Origin: WHSW01 sp963851045
GTDB taxonomy: Bacteria; Actinomycetota; Thermoleophilia; Solirubrobacterales; 70-9
Direction: 5' to 3'
Assembly: GCA_963851045.1 (NCBI GenBank)
Contig: CAWKNC010000001.1
Coordinates: 496,001-560,000, forward strand
Length of the DNA stretch: 64,000 bases
A program made the position numbers and the translations under genes. Shown here piece by piece: positions 28,192 through 36,441 of this stretch. Within the stretch, counting starts at the first letter, position 1, and the number at the start of each line of letters is the position of its first letter. Below the pieces are notes generated by a model. The model was not told the DNA's origin. It saw only the letters and a list, made by a program, of their open reading frames with translations, and did no database searches.

Positions 28192-28668
28192 TCAGCCGGG
28201 ACGAGAACCCTTGATATCGCGTTCGATCGGGATTGAGGTGCGCCGCTTGGGCGTGTCGTACGCCCCGTAGGGAACGATCTCGGTGCGAAGCGAACGACGT
28301 ACTCGCTCGAGCTCTGAGGACATCCGGCGCTCCAATTCCGCGGCGCGCTCGCGCATACGCGCAACCTCCGCTCGTGCCTGTTCGAGCTCTCGCTCGAGGG
28401 ACAGGACGGTCTCGACGCCGGCGAGATTGAGCCCCCCGTCGGCCGTCATTTCCTGGATACGCCGCAGGCGCTCGACGTCCTCGTAGGAGTACAGGCGGGT
28501 GTTCTTCGGCGAGCGCTTGGGCGAGATCAGGCCGCGCGACTCATACATGCGCAGAGTCTGGGGGTGCATCTCGGCGAGCTCGGCCGCAACCGAGATCATG
28601 AACACGGCGCGCCGACGGTCGAACCCGCCCTCCGCGGGGGTGCGTCTGCGGTTTGGGTTGGCGCCCAT
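28192..28668 (-). CDS. hspR: HspR, MerR-family heat-shock repressor
   Basis: A 158-residue repressor that, in actinobacteria, binds HAIR operators and shuts down dnaK and clpB, with DnaK as co-repressor. The MerR-type winged helix reads FMISVAAELAEMHPQTLRMY with the wing RGLISPKRSPKNTRLYSYED, followed by a coiled coil (LERELEQARAEVARMRERAA). It closes the dnaK-grpE-dnaJ operon as in Streptomyces. ATG 28668 is chosen; a TTG at 28677 would overlap the dnaJ stop (TTGA) and is a real alternative. Two candidate operators are visible, at dnaK and clpB. Confidence 0.93.
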   Translation of the reverse strand: MGANPNRRRTPAEGGFDRRRAVFMISVAAELAEMHPQTLRMYESRGLISPKRSPKNTRLYSYEDVERLRRIQEMTADGGLNLAGVETVLSLERELEQARAEVARMRERAAELERRMSSELERVRRSLRTEIVPYGAYDTPKRRTSIPIERDIKGSRPG

Positions 28669-28673
28669 GACAC

Positions 28674-29771
28674 TCAAACTTTCGCCGAAGCCGCGGACGC
28701 GTCGCGCAGCAGCTTCTCACGCGGGTCGTGGTCGTTGATCGCCTCCGCGAAGGCATCGAGAGCCTTGCGCTGTTCATCGCTGAGCTCCTTCGGCATCTCG
28801 ATTCCCAGGCGATAGAAGATGTCGCCGCGGTTGCGACCGCCCGGCTTCGGTGGGCCCTCCCCGCGCAGGCGCTGGACCGTGCCGTGCTGAGTTCCCGCGG
28901 GAATCCTGATCCGCTTCGAGCCGCTGAGGGTGGGGACCTCGACGGTGGCTCCGCGAAGCGCCTCCGCGATCGTGATCGGCACGGCGACCTCAAGATTGCC
29001 GTCGTCGCGCTGTTGAAACACGGGGGAAGCCGCAACCCGGGTGACTACATACAGGTCGCCGGGTGGGCCCCCGCGCGGACCGTCCTCTCCTTTTCCCGCG
29101 ACGCGGATACGAGTGCCGTCGTGGACGCCGGCGGGAATACGCACGCGATAACGCTTGCGCTGCATCGTCAGTCCCGAGCCCGAGCACGACGGACACGGGT
29201 TCTCGATGATCTGCCCGGCGCCGCCACATTGTGGGCATGGCTGGCTGATCGAGAAGAAGCCCTGGCTTTCGGAGTCGACCCCGCGGCCGTTGCAGCGCGG
29301 ACAGGTGATCGGCATCGTCCCCGGCTTCGCACCGGTGCCGGCGCAGTTCTTGCACGTCGACTGCTTTGGGACGGTGACCGTGACCTCGGTTCCGTCCATC
29401 GCCTGTTTGAAGCCGAGGCTGACCTCGGTCTCGAGGTCCCGACCGCGGGCAGCCTGGGCTGCGCCCTGGCCCCCGCGGCGAAAGATCGTGGAGAAGATGT
29501 CGCCGAAGTCACCGAAGCCACCGGCTCCAGGGCCACCCATGCCGGAGCCGCCGAACATGCGCCCGCCAGCGTCGTACTCCTTGCGCTTGGCGGGATCCGC
29601 GAGCGTGTCGTAGGCACCCTGAACCTCCTTGAAACGCTCCTCGGCCTGGGCGTCATCAGGGTTGCGGTCCGGGTGGTACTGCCGCGCCAGCTTGCGGTAG
29701 GCCTTTTTGATCTCCTCCGCGGAGGCGCCCCGGCCAACGCCGAGAACCTCGTAGTAGTCGCGGGCTGCCAT
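28674..29771 (-). CDS. dnaJ: Chaperone DnaJ
   Basis: A 365-residue type I J-protein that stimulates DnaK ATPase and delivers substrates. The J domain (residues 4-70) has the HPD triad in LARQYHPDRNPDDAQ. A Gly/Phe-rich linker follows (GGSGMGGPGAGGFGDFGDIF), then four zinc-binding CxxCxGxG repeats (CKNCAGTG, CPRCNGRG, CPQCGGAG, CPSCSGSG) and the C-terminal substrate domain. Third gene of the dnaK operon, 7 bp from grpE. Confidence 0.97.
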   Translation of the reverse strand: MAARDYYEVLGVGRGASAEEIKKAYRKLARQYHPDRNPDDAQAEERFKEVQGAYDTLADPAKRKEYDAGGRMFGGSGMGGPGAGGFGDFGDIFSTIFRRGGQGAAQAARGRDLETEVSLGFKQAMDGTEVTVTVPKQSTCKNCAGTGAKPGTMPITCPRCNGRGVDSESQGFFSISQPCPQCGGAGQIIENPCPSCSGSGLTMQRKRYRVRIPAGVHDGTRIRVAGKGEDGPRGGPPGDLYVVTRVAASPVFQQRDDGNLEVAVPITIAEALRGATVEVPTLSGSKRIRIPAGTQHGTVQRLRGEGPPKPGGRNRGDIFYRLGIEMPKELSDEQRKALDAFAEAINDHDPREKLLRDASAASAKV

Positions 29772-29778
29772 CGGCGGC

Positions 29779-30372
29779 CTACTCCCTGACGATCACGCGC
29801 GCTGGGCGCAGGACGTCGCCGTCAAGCCGATATCCGCGCTCGAGGGTCTCGACGACAGTGCCGGCGTCCCCGTCGCCAGGGCTGGTCGAGATCGCTTCGC
29901 AGGTCGCAGGATCGAACTTCTCACCGATCGGGTCGAAGGGCTCAACACCGGCCCGCGCAAGTGTGTTCTGAAGCTCGGCGTGGACCAGTTCCACGCCGCG
30001 GGCCAGAGCCTCCTGGCCGCTGACCTCCTCCGACACGGCCGGGTCGCGCCGCGGATCGATCCCGGCGGCGATCATCGCCCGCTCGAGGTTGTCCACCGAT
30101 GGCAACAGCGCGCCCGCGAGCTTGCCCCGTCCGCGCTTCTCGGCTTCCGCCGCCTCGCGCTGGGCGCGCTTACGGTAGTTCTCGAAGTCGGCCTTGGCAC
30201 GTTGGGCGAGAGCGAGATACTCATCGCGCTCCCGCTTGACGTCCTCCAACAGTGCATCGAGGTCATTGCTGACCTCGATGCCTGAATCACCGCCCGGCAC
30301 CTCCTCCGCTTCGTGTCCGGGGGTGCCGGGGTCCGCCACAGGCTGCGGCTCCCGATTCTCGGTCTCCGTCAT
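29779..30372 (-). CDS. grpE: Nucleotide exchange factor GrpE
   Basis: A 197-residue GrpE that releases ADP from DnaK. An acidic disordered N-terminus is followed by a long coiled coil (LLEDVKRERDEYLALAQRAK, ADFENYRKRAQREAAEAEKR) and the C-terminal beta wing (PIGEKFDPATCEAISTSPGD, VVETLERGYRLDGDVLRPAR). Its start is 3 bp after the dnaK stop. Length is normal for an actinobacterial GrpE. Confidence 0.96.
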   Translation of the reverse strand: MTETENREPQPVADPGTPGHEAEEVPGGDSGIEVSNDLDALLEDVKRERDEYLALAQRAKADFENYRKRAQREAAEAEKRGRGKLAGALLPSVDNLERAMIAAGIDPRRDPAVSEEVSGQEALARGVELVHAELQNTLARAGVEPFDPIGEKFDPATCEAISTSPGDGDAGTVVETLERGYRLDGDVLRPARVIVRE

Positions 30373-30375
30373 CGC

Positions 30376-32268
30376 CTACGCCCGGTCCTCGTCGACCACC
30401 TCGGCGTCGACGACCTCATCCTCGGCGTCGCCCGCGCCGTTGGCGGGCGCTTCGCCATTGGCGGCCTGTTGCGCGGACGCCTGCTGGTAGATCTGCTCGG
30501 ACACCTTGTGGAAGGCAGCCTGTAGGGCGTCGGTCTTCGCGGTGATCTCCTCGGCATTGTCGGACTCGAGGACCTCGCGAACGGCCTTGATCGCGTCCTC
30601 GATCTCGGCCTTCGCCGCGTCGTCGACCTGGTCACCGAGCTCGGCGAGCTGCTTCTCCGAGGTGTAGGCCGCGTTCTCGGCGACATTGCGGGCCTCCGCC
30701 AGCTCGCGCTGCTTGCGGTCCTCGTCGGCGTGTGACTCGGCGTCCTTGATCATCTGCTCAACCTCGGTGTCGGCGAGTCCGGAGCCGCCCTTGATCTCGA
30801 TCGTCTGCTCCTTGCCCGTGCCGAGGTCCTTGGCGGCGACGCTCAGAATGCCGTTGGCGTCGATGTCGAACGTGACCTCGATCTGCGGCATGCCGCGCGG
30901 CGCCGGCGGGATGCCGGTCAGCTGGAACTTGCCCAGCGACTTGTTGCCGCTGGCCATCTCGCGCTCGCCCTGAAGGACGTGGATCTCGACCGACGGCTGG
31001 TTGTCGTCCGCCGTCGAGAAGATCTCCGACTTCTTCGAAGGGATCGTCGTGTTGCGCTCGATCAGTCTCGTCATCACGCCGCCCTTGGTCTCGATGCCGA
31101 GGGTCAGGGGGGTGACGTCGAGCAGGAGGACGTCCTTGACGTCGCCGGAGAGCACGCCAGCCTGGATCGCAGCGCCGATTGCGACGACCTCGTCCGGGTT
31201 GACGCCCTTATGCGGATCCTTGCCGGTCAGCTCCTTGACCTTGTCCTGGACCGCGGGCATCCGGGTCATTCCGCCGACCAAAACGACGTGATCGACCTCC
31301 GACCCGGCATCGGCAAGGGCCTGCTTGACGGGTCCGACCACGCGGTCGAGCAGGCTCGACGTGAGCTCCGCGAGCTTGGCACGCGTCAGCTTGATGTCGA
31401 GGTGCTTGGGCTCGTTGTTGATCGCGGTGATGAACGGGACGCTGATCTGCGTCTCCTGCGTGGTCGAGAGCTCGATCTTCGCCTTCTCGGCCTGCTCGTA
31501 CAGGCGCTGCAGCGATCGCTTGTCGTTGGATACGTCGACGCCCTGGTCGCGCTTGAACTCCTCGACGAGCCACTCGACGATTGCCTTATCCCAGTTGTCG
31601 CCACCGAGGTGGTTGTCGCCGGCGGTGGACTTCACCTCGAAGACGCCGTCACCGATCTCGAGCACGGACACGTCGAAGGTGCCGCCCCCGAGGTCGAAGA
31701 CGAGAATCGTCTGGTCGGCGCTCTCCTTGTCGAGCCCGTAGGCCAGCGCGGCCGCGGTCGGCTCGTTGATGATTCGCTTGACCTCGAGGCCGGCGATCTT
31801 GCCGGCGTCCTTGGTGGCCTGGCGCTGATCGTCGTTGAAGTAGGCGGGAACCGTGATCACCGCCGAGTCGACGGCCTCGCCGAGCTTCGCCTCGGCGTCG
31901 GCCTTGAGCTTCTGGAGGATCATCGCCGAGATCTCCGGCGGGGAGTACTGCTTGCCGCGAACATCGACACGAACGTCCCCGTTGGGTCCGGCCTCGACCT
32001 TGTACGGAACGATCGTCTCCTCCTCCTTCACCTCGGCCTCCTTACGGCCCATGAAGCGCTTGATCGAGAAGATCGTGTTCTCCGGGTTCATCACCGCCTG
32101 GCGCTTGGCCACAGTGCCGACCAGCCGCTCGTCGGAGTCGGTGAAGCCGACGACAGACGGCGTCGTGCGGCCACCCTCGGCGTTTTCGATGATCTCTGGC
32201 TCGGACCCCTCGAGCACCGCCATCGCGGAGTTCGTGGTCCCGAGGTCGATTCCGATGGTCTTTGCCAT
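30376..32268 (-). CDS. dnaK: Chaperone DnaK (Hsp70)
   Basis: A 630-residue Hsp70. All three family signatures are visible: IGIDLGTTNSAMAVLEG at the N-terminus, VFDLGGGTFDVSVLEIGDG near residue 170, and VVLVGGMTRMPAVQDKVKEL near 310. The substrate domain includes LLLDVTPLTLGIETKGGVMT, and the tail is acidic (EDEVVDAEVVDEDRA). AAGGAGAACGAC precedes the ATG. First gene of dnaK-grpE-dnaJ-hspR, driven from a recognisable promoter at 32303-32331. Confidence 0.98.
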   Translation of the reverse strand: MAKTIGIDLGTTNSAMAVLEGSEPEIIENAEGGRTTPSVVGFTDSDERLVGTVAKRQAVMNPENTIFSIKRFMGRKEAEVKEEETIVPYKVEAGPNGDVRVDVRGKQYSPPEISAMILQKLKADAEAKLGEAVDSAVITVPAYFNDDQRQATKDAGKIAGLEVKRIINEPTAAALAYGLDKESADQTILVFDLGGGTFDVSVLEIGDGVFEVKSTAGDNHLGGDNWDKAIVEWLVEEFKRDQGVDVSNDKRSLQRLYEQAEKAKIELSTTQETQISVPFITAINNEPKHLDIKLTRAKLAELTSSLLDRVVGPVKQALADAGSEVDHVVLVGGMTRMPAVQDKVKELTGKDPHKGVNPDEVVAIGAAIQAGVLSGDVKDVLLLDVTPLTLGIETKGGVMTRLIERNTTIPSKKSEIFSTADDNQPSVEIHVLQGEREMASGNKSLGKFQLTGIPPAPRGMPQIEVTFDIDANGILSVAAKDLGTGKEQTIEIKGGSGLADTEVEQMIKDAESHADEDRKQRELAEARNVAENAAYTSEKQLAELGDQVDDAAKAEIEDAIKAVREVLESDNAEEITAKTDALQAAFHKVSEQIYQQASAQQAANGEAPANGAGDAEDEVVDAEVVDEDRA

Positions 32269-32301
32269 CTGTCGTTCTCCTTGCAGTCTCGCCAGCTAAA
32301 A

Positions 32302-32325
32302 AATCTAAGTCGGAAAGTAGCAGAT
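32302..32325 (-). promoter_or_regulatory. Putative HspR operator upstream of dnaK
   Basis: On the plus strand the box runs from AATCTAAGTCGG to AGCAGAT. It matches the clpB box at 25446-25469 in 17 of 24 positions. The left arm AATCT.AGTCG is best conserved; the right arm is partial (only AGAT pairs with ATCT). It fills the space between and including the -10 region of the dnaK promoter, 34 bp before the ATG, a good place for repression. Confidence 0.55.
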
Positions 32326-32331
32326 GTGCAA
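32303..32331 (-). promoter_or_regulatory. Sigma-70-type promoter of the dnaK operon
   Basis: On the minus strand, TTGCAC (32331-32326) and TTAGAT (32308-32303) are separated by exactly 17 bases, a good housekeeping -35/-10 pair. Transcription would start near 32296, giving a leader of about 28 nt with the AAGGAG ribosome site. The putative HspR operator overlaps the spacer and -10. Confidence 0.6.
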
Positions 32332-32335
32332 ACAC

Positions 32336-32382
32336 AAAAAAACCCGGTCACCTCGTTCGCTTCGCGTCCGGGGTGCCGGGTT
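32336..32382 (-). terminator. Rho-independent terminator after cytochrome c gene
   Basis: On the minus strand AACCCGG (32382-32376) pairs with CCGGGTT (32347-32341), extended inward by GCACCCC against GGTGAC, and the stem runs directly into a tract of seven T (32342-32336). It lies 35 bp after the cytochrome c stop and just upstream of the dnaK promoter, so it insulates the heat-shock operon. Confidence 0.85.
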
Positions 32383-32416
32383 CGCCCCTCGGGGCAAGGG
32401 ACCTGTGTGCGCCGGG

Positions 32417-32881
32417 CTAGCCGGTCTGGTCGCAGTCCGTGGGCGCTGCGGGGTCCTCGACCGTGGAGGGATCCACCACCGGGCCGGCGCCGACCTGACC
32501 GGCGTAGGCGGCCACGAACTTGGAGACCTCAGCCGCCTCGGCGGGCTCGAGGATCCCGCGTGGCATCCGTCCTTGAAGGCCGCAGATGACCGCGCGCATG
32601 ACCCGGGTCGAGTTGCCCTCGACCTGCTCGGCGCTGTTGACCGCCGTCGGGACGAGGAGCTCGTCCAGGTTCGGGCCGACGACGCCATCCGTACCGGCGG
32701 CGGCGAGCGTGTGACAGGCCCCGCAGTTTGTGTCGAACAACTTCTGCGCGTCCTGGTCGGCGGAGGCGACCTGGACCGTCCCGGCACCGTCCCCGCCCTC
32801 CTTGCCGAGAGCGATGATCGGGATCGCCAGGAGGCAGATCGCTGCGAAGAGTCCGAAGATCACGAATGGCCGCTTGCTCAT
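32417..32881 (-). CDS. Membrane-anchored c-type cytochrome
   Basis: A 154-residue protein with an uncleaved N-terminal anchor (FVIFGLFAAICLLAIPIIAL) and one heme c domain facing outward. Heme attachment is Cys53-Gly-Ala-Cys56-His57 (TNCGACHTL); Met106 in GRMPRGI is the probable sixth ligand. It should carry electrons in or near the respiratory chain. No oxidase or biogenesis genes are adjacent, so its partner is unknown. Followed by a strong terminator; preceded by nth on the same strand (12-bp gap). Confidence 0.9.
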   Translation of the reverse strand: MSKRPFVIFGLFAAICLLAIPIIALGKEGGDGAGTVQVASADQDAQKLFDTNCGACHTLAAAGTDGVVGPNLDELLVPTAVNSAEQVEGNSTRVMRAVICGLQGRMPRGILEPAEAAEVSKFVAAYAGQVGAGPVVDPSTVEDPAAPTDCDQTG

Positions 32882-32893
32882 CGGTGGGGAAAA

Positions 32894-33598
32894 CTACCGG
32901 CTGGCGCGGTGCTGTCGCCACCACGGGCACATTCGCCGCAAGCCGCACTCCTCACAACGCGGCTTCGGCCGGCAAACGCGGCGCCCGTGCGTGATCAGGT
33001 TTACGTGCAGTTCGTAGGCATCCTCGGGGGCGGTGATCGCCAGCATCTCGTCGTGGGCGAGCTCGAACGAAGCGCGCTCCGGAAAGAGGCCGAGACGCCC
33101 TCCGACTCGGTAGACGTGTGTGTCCACCGGAATCTCGGGCCGCCCCAGCGCGAAGATCATCACGCAGGCCGCGGTCTTTCGCCCGACCCCGTCGAGGCCG
33201 ACGAGAAAGTTGATCGCGTCGTCGCGCTCGGCTTCCTTCAGCCACTCGAGTGTCGGCCTCCCGTTGTCCTCGGGCAGCTCGCGCAGGACGTGCTGGATCC
33301 TGGGCGCCTTGCTCGGTGCGAGGCCGCCCGGGCGGATCGCCTCTTCGACCGCGTCGACCTCGGCGTCACGGACGTCGATCCAGGTCGGGAGGGCCGCGCG
33401 CAGTCGTTCGTAGGCGACGTCGCGATTGCGGTCGTTCGTGTTCTGGGAGAGGATCGTGCGGACCAGTTCGGCGATCGGGTGCCCGTGTGGGTGGTTCACC
33501 GGGCGCCCGTAGATCTCGCGCAGCCGGTCGCGGATCGCGAGCACCCGCGCCCGGCGCGGTCGCCTCCATGCGGTCTGGCCCGCCATCGCGCTGAGCAT
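32894..33598 (-). CDS. nth: Endonuclease III family DNA glycosylase
   Basis: A 234-residue HhH-GPD base-excision repair enzyme. The helix-hairpin-helix and active site read LVGLDGVGRKTAACVMIFAL then PVDTHVYRVGGRLGL, giving the catalytic Lys (GRKTA) and Asp (VDTH) of bifunctional Nth. The Fe-S cluster cysteines are Cys-x5-Cys-x2-Cys-x5-Cys (VCRPKPRCEECGLRRMC); the first spacing is one shorter than in E. coli Nth (x6). Alternative ATG at 33586. The substrate is probably oxidised pyrimidines, inferred from family. Confidence 0.9.
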   Translation of the reverse strand: MLSAMAGQTAWRRPRRARVLAIRDRLREIYGRPVNHPHGHPIAELVRTILSQNTNDRNRDVAYERLRAALPTWIDVRDAEVDAVEEAIRPGGLAPSKAPRIQHVLRELPEDNGRPTLEWLKEAERDDAINFLVGLDGVGRKTAACVMIFALGRPEIPVDTHVYRVGGRLGLFPERASFELAHDEMLAITAPEDAYELHVNLITHGRRVCRPKPRCEECGLRRMCPWWRQHRASR

Positions 33599-33634
33599 AT
33601 GACGCGTGGTTGACCGGGCTCTAAAATCGCGCGG

Positions 33635-34396
33635 ATGATGCGCGCGGTCGGTCGGAGGGTCGACGAGGTTTTACCGAATGGCTGGTTGGACGCTGGCTTT
33701 CAGTTCCTGCTCTTCATCCTCGCCTACAACGCCTATCAGCTGGTCCGCGGCATCACCGACTCGGGAGCCGTTGCCGCCTACGTTCACGCCGAGCAGATCA
33801 TCGGCATCGAAAAGTCGCTGGGAACCTTCTTCGAGGCCGGCTTCCAGGACGCGCTGTTGAACCACGCCTCGTGGCTGGTCGACGTCGCGAACTTCACGTA
33901 CCTGAACTCCCATTTCGTGGTCACGACAGGGTTTCTCGCCTGGCTGTATCTGGCCCGCAACGAGCACTTCTACTTCGTGCGCAACATGTTCATGGTGGCG
34001 ATGGCGATTGCGCTGGTCGGCTACGCGCTGTACCCAACCGCGCCGCCGCGGCTGTTTCCGGGCGAGGGCTTCACGGACACGATCGCCCAGTTCACCGGTG
34101 GCGCCCAGGACTCGCAGACGGCGAGCCTGCTCGTCAACAAGTACGCGGCCGTTCCGAGCATGCATATGGCCTTCTCGCTGATGGTCGCGGCCAGCGCGTT
34201 CGCGCTCGTTCGTCAGCGGACGATCAAGGCGCTCTGGGCGCTCTATCCACCTCTGGTGTTCTTCGCGATCGTCGCCACCGGCAACCATTTCTGGCTGGAC
34301 GCCGCCGCAGGAGCCGCTGTCGCTGGGACGGCCGGCGCCGTCGCGCTCCAGCTCGGTCGCCTGCGCCCCGCGGCGTGGGCGTGGCGCGAAGCCTGA
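33635..34396 (+). CDS. PAP2/AUR1-like membrane phosphatase or phosphotransferase
   Basis: A 253-residue integral membrane protein of the PAP2_3 (inositolphosphotransferase/AUR1-like) family. Active-site blocks: GYALYPTAPPRLFP, NKYAAVPSMHMAFSLMVAAS (the conserved His of the second motif) and ATGNHFWLDAAAGAAVAG (the third-motif His). Five or six membrane segments. Directly downstream are a CDP-alcohol phosphotransferase (22-bp gap) and inositol-phosphate synthase, so it may dephosphorylate phosphatidylinositol phosphate or move an inositol-phosphate group; that assignment is inference. Confidence 0.85.
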   Translation: MMRAVGRRVDEVLPNGWLDAGFQFLLFILAYNAYQLVRGITDSGAVAAYVHAEQIIGIEKSLGTFFEAGFQDALLNHASWLVDVANFTYLNSHFVVTTGFLAWLYLARNEHFYFVRNMFMVAMAIALVGYALYPTAPPRLFPGEGFTDTIAQFTGGAQDSQTASLLVNKYAAVPSMHMAFSLMVAASAFALVRQRTIKALWALYPPLVFFAIVATGNHFWLDAAAGAAVAGTAGAVALQLGRLRPAAWAWREA

Positions 34397-34418
34397 GCAA
34401 CTAGATACCGTCCTCTCG

Positions 34419-35057
34419 GTGGAGGGACGGCCACAACCACGGACCGCCGCGCAATGGCGGGGTTTCGCCCGCGATCGGCTGATCGAATCTCGGCTTACCC
34501 CGAATGCGATCTCGATGACCGGGCTGATCCTCCACGTGCCGGCGGTGATCCTGATCATCAACGAGCATTTCGTGCTCGCCGGCCTGGCGTTCATCGTCGG
34601 TTCGATCATGGACACGCTCGACGGGCGCTATTCGCGCATGTCGGGCAAAGGGACGATGTTCGGTGCCTTTCTCGACTCAACGCTGGACCGGATCGAGGAG
34701 GGGGTTGTGCTGACCGCGGTGGCGTACCAGTTCGCAGACAGCGGCGATCCCGTGCCCGCCGCAGCCTGCGTTGTCGCGGTCCTCGGGTCTTTGATGGTCT
34801 CCTACACCCGCGCTCGGGCGGAGGCGCTGGGGGTCGAGTGCAAGGTCGGTATTGCCACCCGGCCGGTCCGAGTGGTGCTACTTTCCATCGGCCTCGTATT
34901 CGGCGCGCACGAGCTGATCGACAGCGTCGATTTGCTACCGGCGTCCATCTATGCGATGGCCGGGCTGACGGCATTCACGGTCGGCCAACGTGTTTGGCAC
35001 GTTCGTGGCGAGCTCAAAGCGCTCGAAACGGTCGAGGCGCCAGACGACGAGGTGTAA
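34419..35057 (+). CDS. CDP-alcohol phosphatidyltransferase, probable phosphatidylinositol-phosphate synthase
   Basis: A 212-residue membrane enzyme. The family motif is present as DTLDGRYSR-x8-G-x3-D-x3-D (residues about 67-93), with Ser in place of the usual Ala before the Arg. All four metal/CMP-binding aspartates are kept. In actinobacteria this family makes phosphatidylinositol phosphate from CDP-diacylglycerol and inositol 3-phosphate, and the next gene makes inositol 3-phosphate, so that role fits best. Phosphatidylglycerophosphate synthase is the main alternative. Starts with GTG. Confidence 0.85.
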   Translation: MEGRPQPRTAAQWRGFARDRLIESRLTPNAISMTGLILHVPAVILIINEHFVLAGLAFIVGSIMDTLDGRYSRMSGKGTMFGAFLDSTLDRIEEGVVLTAVAYQFADSGDPVPAAACVVAVLGSLMVSYTRARAEALGVECKVGIATRPVRVVLLSIGLVFGAHELIDSVDLLPASIYAMAGLTAFTVGQRVWHVRGELKALETVEAPDDEV

Positions 35058-35116
35058 CCAACCGGTCAATCGCGGGTTATTCGCCCCTCACCCGCCCAGA
35101 GAGGATCTTCTTTCGC

Positions 35117-36313
35117 ATGAGTGAGAACAACGGCCACGCCAACGGCGCTTCTTCGTCCACAAACGGACGCCACAGCGACGACGGCAAGGTGCGAGTCGCG
35201 ATTGTCGGCGTCGGCAATTGCGCCAACAGCTTTATCCAGGGCGTCGAGTACTACAAGAACGCCGACCCCTCCGAGTCCGTCCCCGGTCTGATGCACGTCG
35301 ACCTCGGCGGATACCACGTCCGCGACATCGAGTTCGTCGCTGCCTTCGACATCGACTCGGAAAAGGTCGGGAAGGACCTCTCCGAGGCGATCTGGTCGGG
35401 CCAGAACGACACGATCAAGTTCGCCGATGTCCCCGAGATGGGGATCAAGGTCGAGCGCGGCATGACCCACGACGGCCTCGGCAAGTACCTCAAGCAGAAG
35501 ATCACCAAGGCTCCCGGCCCGACGGCGGACATCGTCGGGATCCTCAAGGAGACCAAGGCTGACGTGCTCGTGTGTTATCTGCCGGTCGGTTCGGAGCAGG
35601 CGACCAAGTGGTACGTCGAGCAGGCACTTGCCGCCGGCGTCGGCTTCGTCAACTGCCTGCCGGTGTTCATCGCTCGCGAGGACTACTGGGACGCCCGCTT
35701 CAAGGAGGCCGGCCTCCCGATTATCGGCGACGACATCAAGTCGCAGGTCGGCGCCACGATCGTCCACCGCCAGCTCGCCCGCCTGTTCCACGAGCGTGGC
35801 GTCCAGCTCGAGCACACCTCGCAGCTGAACGTCGGCGGCAACATGGACTTCTTCAACATGCTCGAGCGCGAGCGTCTCGACTCGAAGAAGATCTCTAAGA
35901 CCAACGCCGTCACCTCGGTGATGGGCACCGACCTGCCTGAGCGCGACGTGCACGTCGGCCCCTCGGACTATGTGCCGTGGCTGACCGACCGCAAGTGGGC
36001 CCACATCCGCCTCGAGGGCAAGGCCTTCGGTGACGTGCCGCTCACGGCGGAGCTCAAGCTCGAGGTCTGGGACTCGCCGAACTCCGCCGGCGTCGTCATC
36101 GATGCGGTGCGGCTGATCAAGCTGGCGCTCAACAACGGCATCGCCGGTCAGTTGGACGGCCCGTCGAGCTACCTCATGAAGTCCCCGCACAGCCAGCGTC
36201 CGGATGACGAGGCTCGGGTTCACACCGAGGAGTTCATCGCCGAGCACGCTCGCACCGAGACGGCCGCAGCGAACGCCGAAGCAGCCGCCGAAGCGGCGAA
36301 GTCCGAAGTCTGA
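35117..36313 (+). CDS. ino1: Inositol-3-phosphate synthase (actinobacterial type)
   Basis: A 398-residue NAD-dependent enzyme that cyclises glucose 6-phosphate to inositol 3-phosphate, for phosphatidylinositol or mycothiol. The Rossmann start is VRVAIVGVGNCANSFIQGVE; further conserved blocks are DIKSQVGATIVHRQLARLF, TSQLNVGGNMDFFNM and GPSDYVPWLTDRKWAHIRLE. Extra parts are a hydrophilic N-terminal 20 residues and an Ala/Glu-rich tail. The ATG at 35117 follows GAGAGGATC. The upstream-extending frame overlaps the preceding gene and is ignored. A 6-bp hairpin (36330-36345) follows, without T-tract. Confidence 0.95.
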   Translation: MSENNGHANGASSSTNGRHSDDGKVRVAIVGVGNCANSFIQGVEYYKNADPSESVPGLMHVDLGGYHVRDIEFVAAFDIDSEKVGKDLSEAIWSGQNDTIKFADVPEMGIKVERGMTHDGLGKYLKQKITKAPGPTADIVGILKETKADVLVCYLPVGSEQATKWYVEQALAAGVGFVNCLPVFIAREDYWDARFKEAGLPIIGDDIKSQVGATIVHRQLARLFHERGVQLEHTSQLNVGGNMDFFNMLERERLDSKKISKTNAVTSVMGTDLPERDVHVGPSDYVPWLTDRKWAHIRLEGKAFGDVPLTAELKLEVWDSPNSAGVVIDAVRLIKLALNNGIAGQLDGPSSYLMKSPHSQRPDDEARVHTEEFIAEHARTETAAANAEAAAEAAKSEV

Positions 36314-36441
36314 GTCCAAGACGAGCTGGCGCTGCAGAGGCAGCGTCGCCGTCGGATCTTGAACCGATCGGCGTTCGCCTGCGCTAGGGCCTGTGCAAAT
36401 AGCCAACCTTCCCCCGATGTGAGGGAAGAGAGGGAGTAGCG

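Noticed and set aside
30979..32589. A 536-codon open frame on the plus strand opposite dnaK
   Set aside because: It is the antisense image of dnaK and runs through the dnaK promoter and the cytochrome c terminator; no domain is visible.
36330..36345. Hairpin CGCTGC-AGAG-GCAGCG after inositol-phosphate synthase as a terminator
   Set aside because: The stem is only six pairs and no T-tract follows, so it is noted but not called as a terminator.
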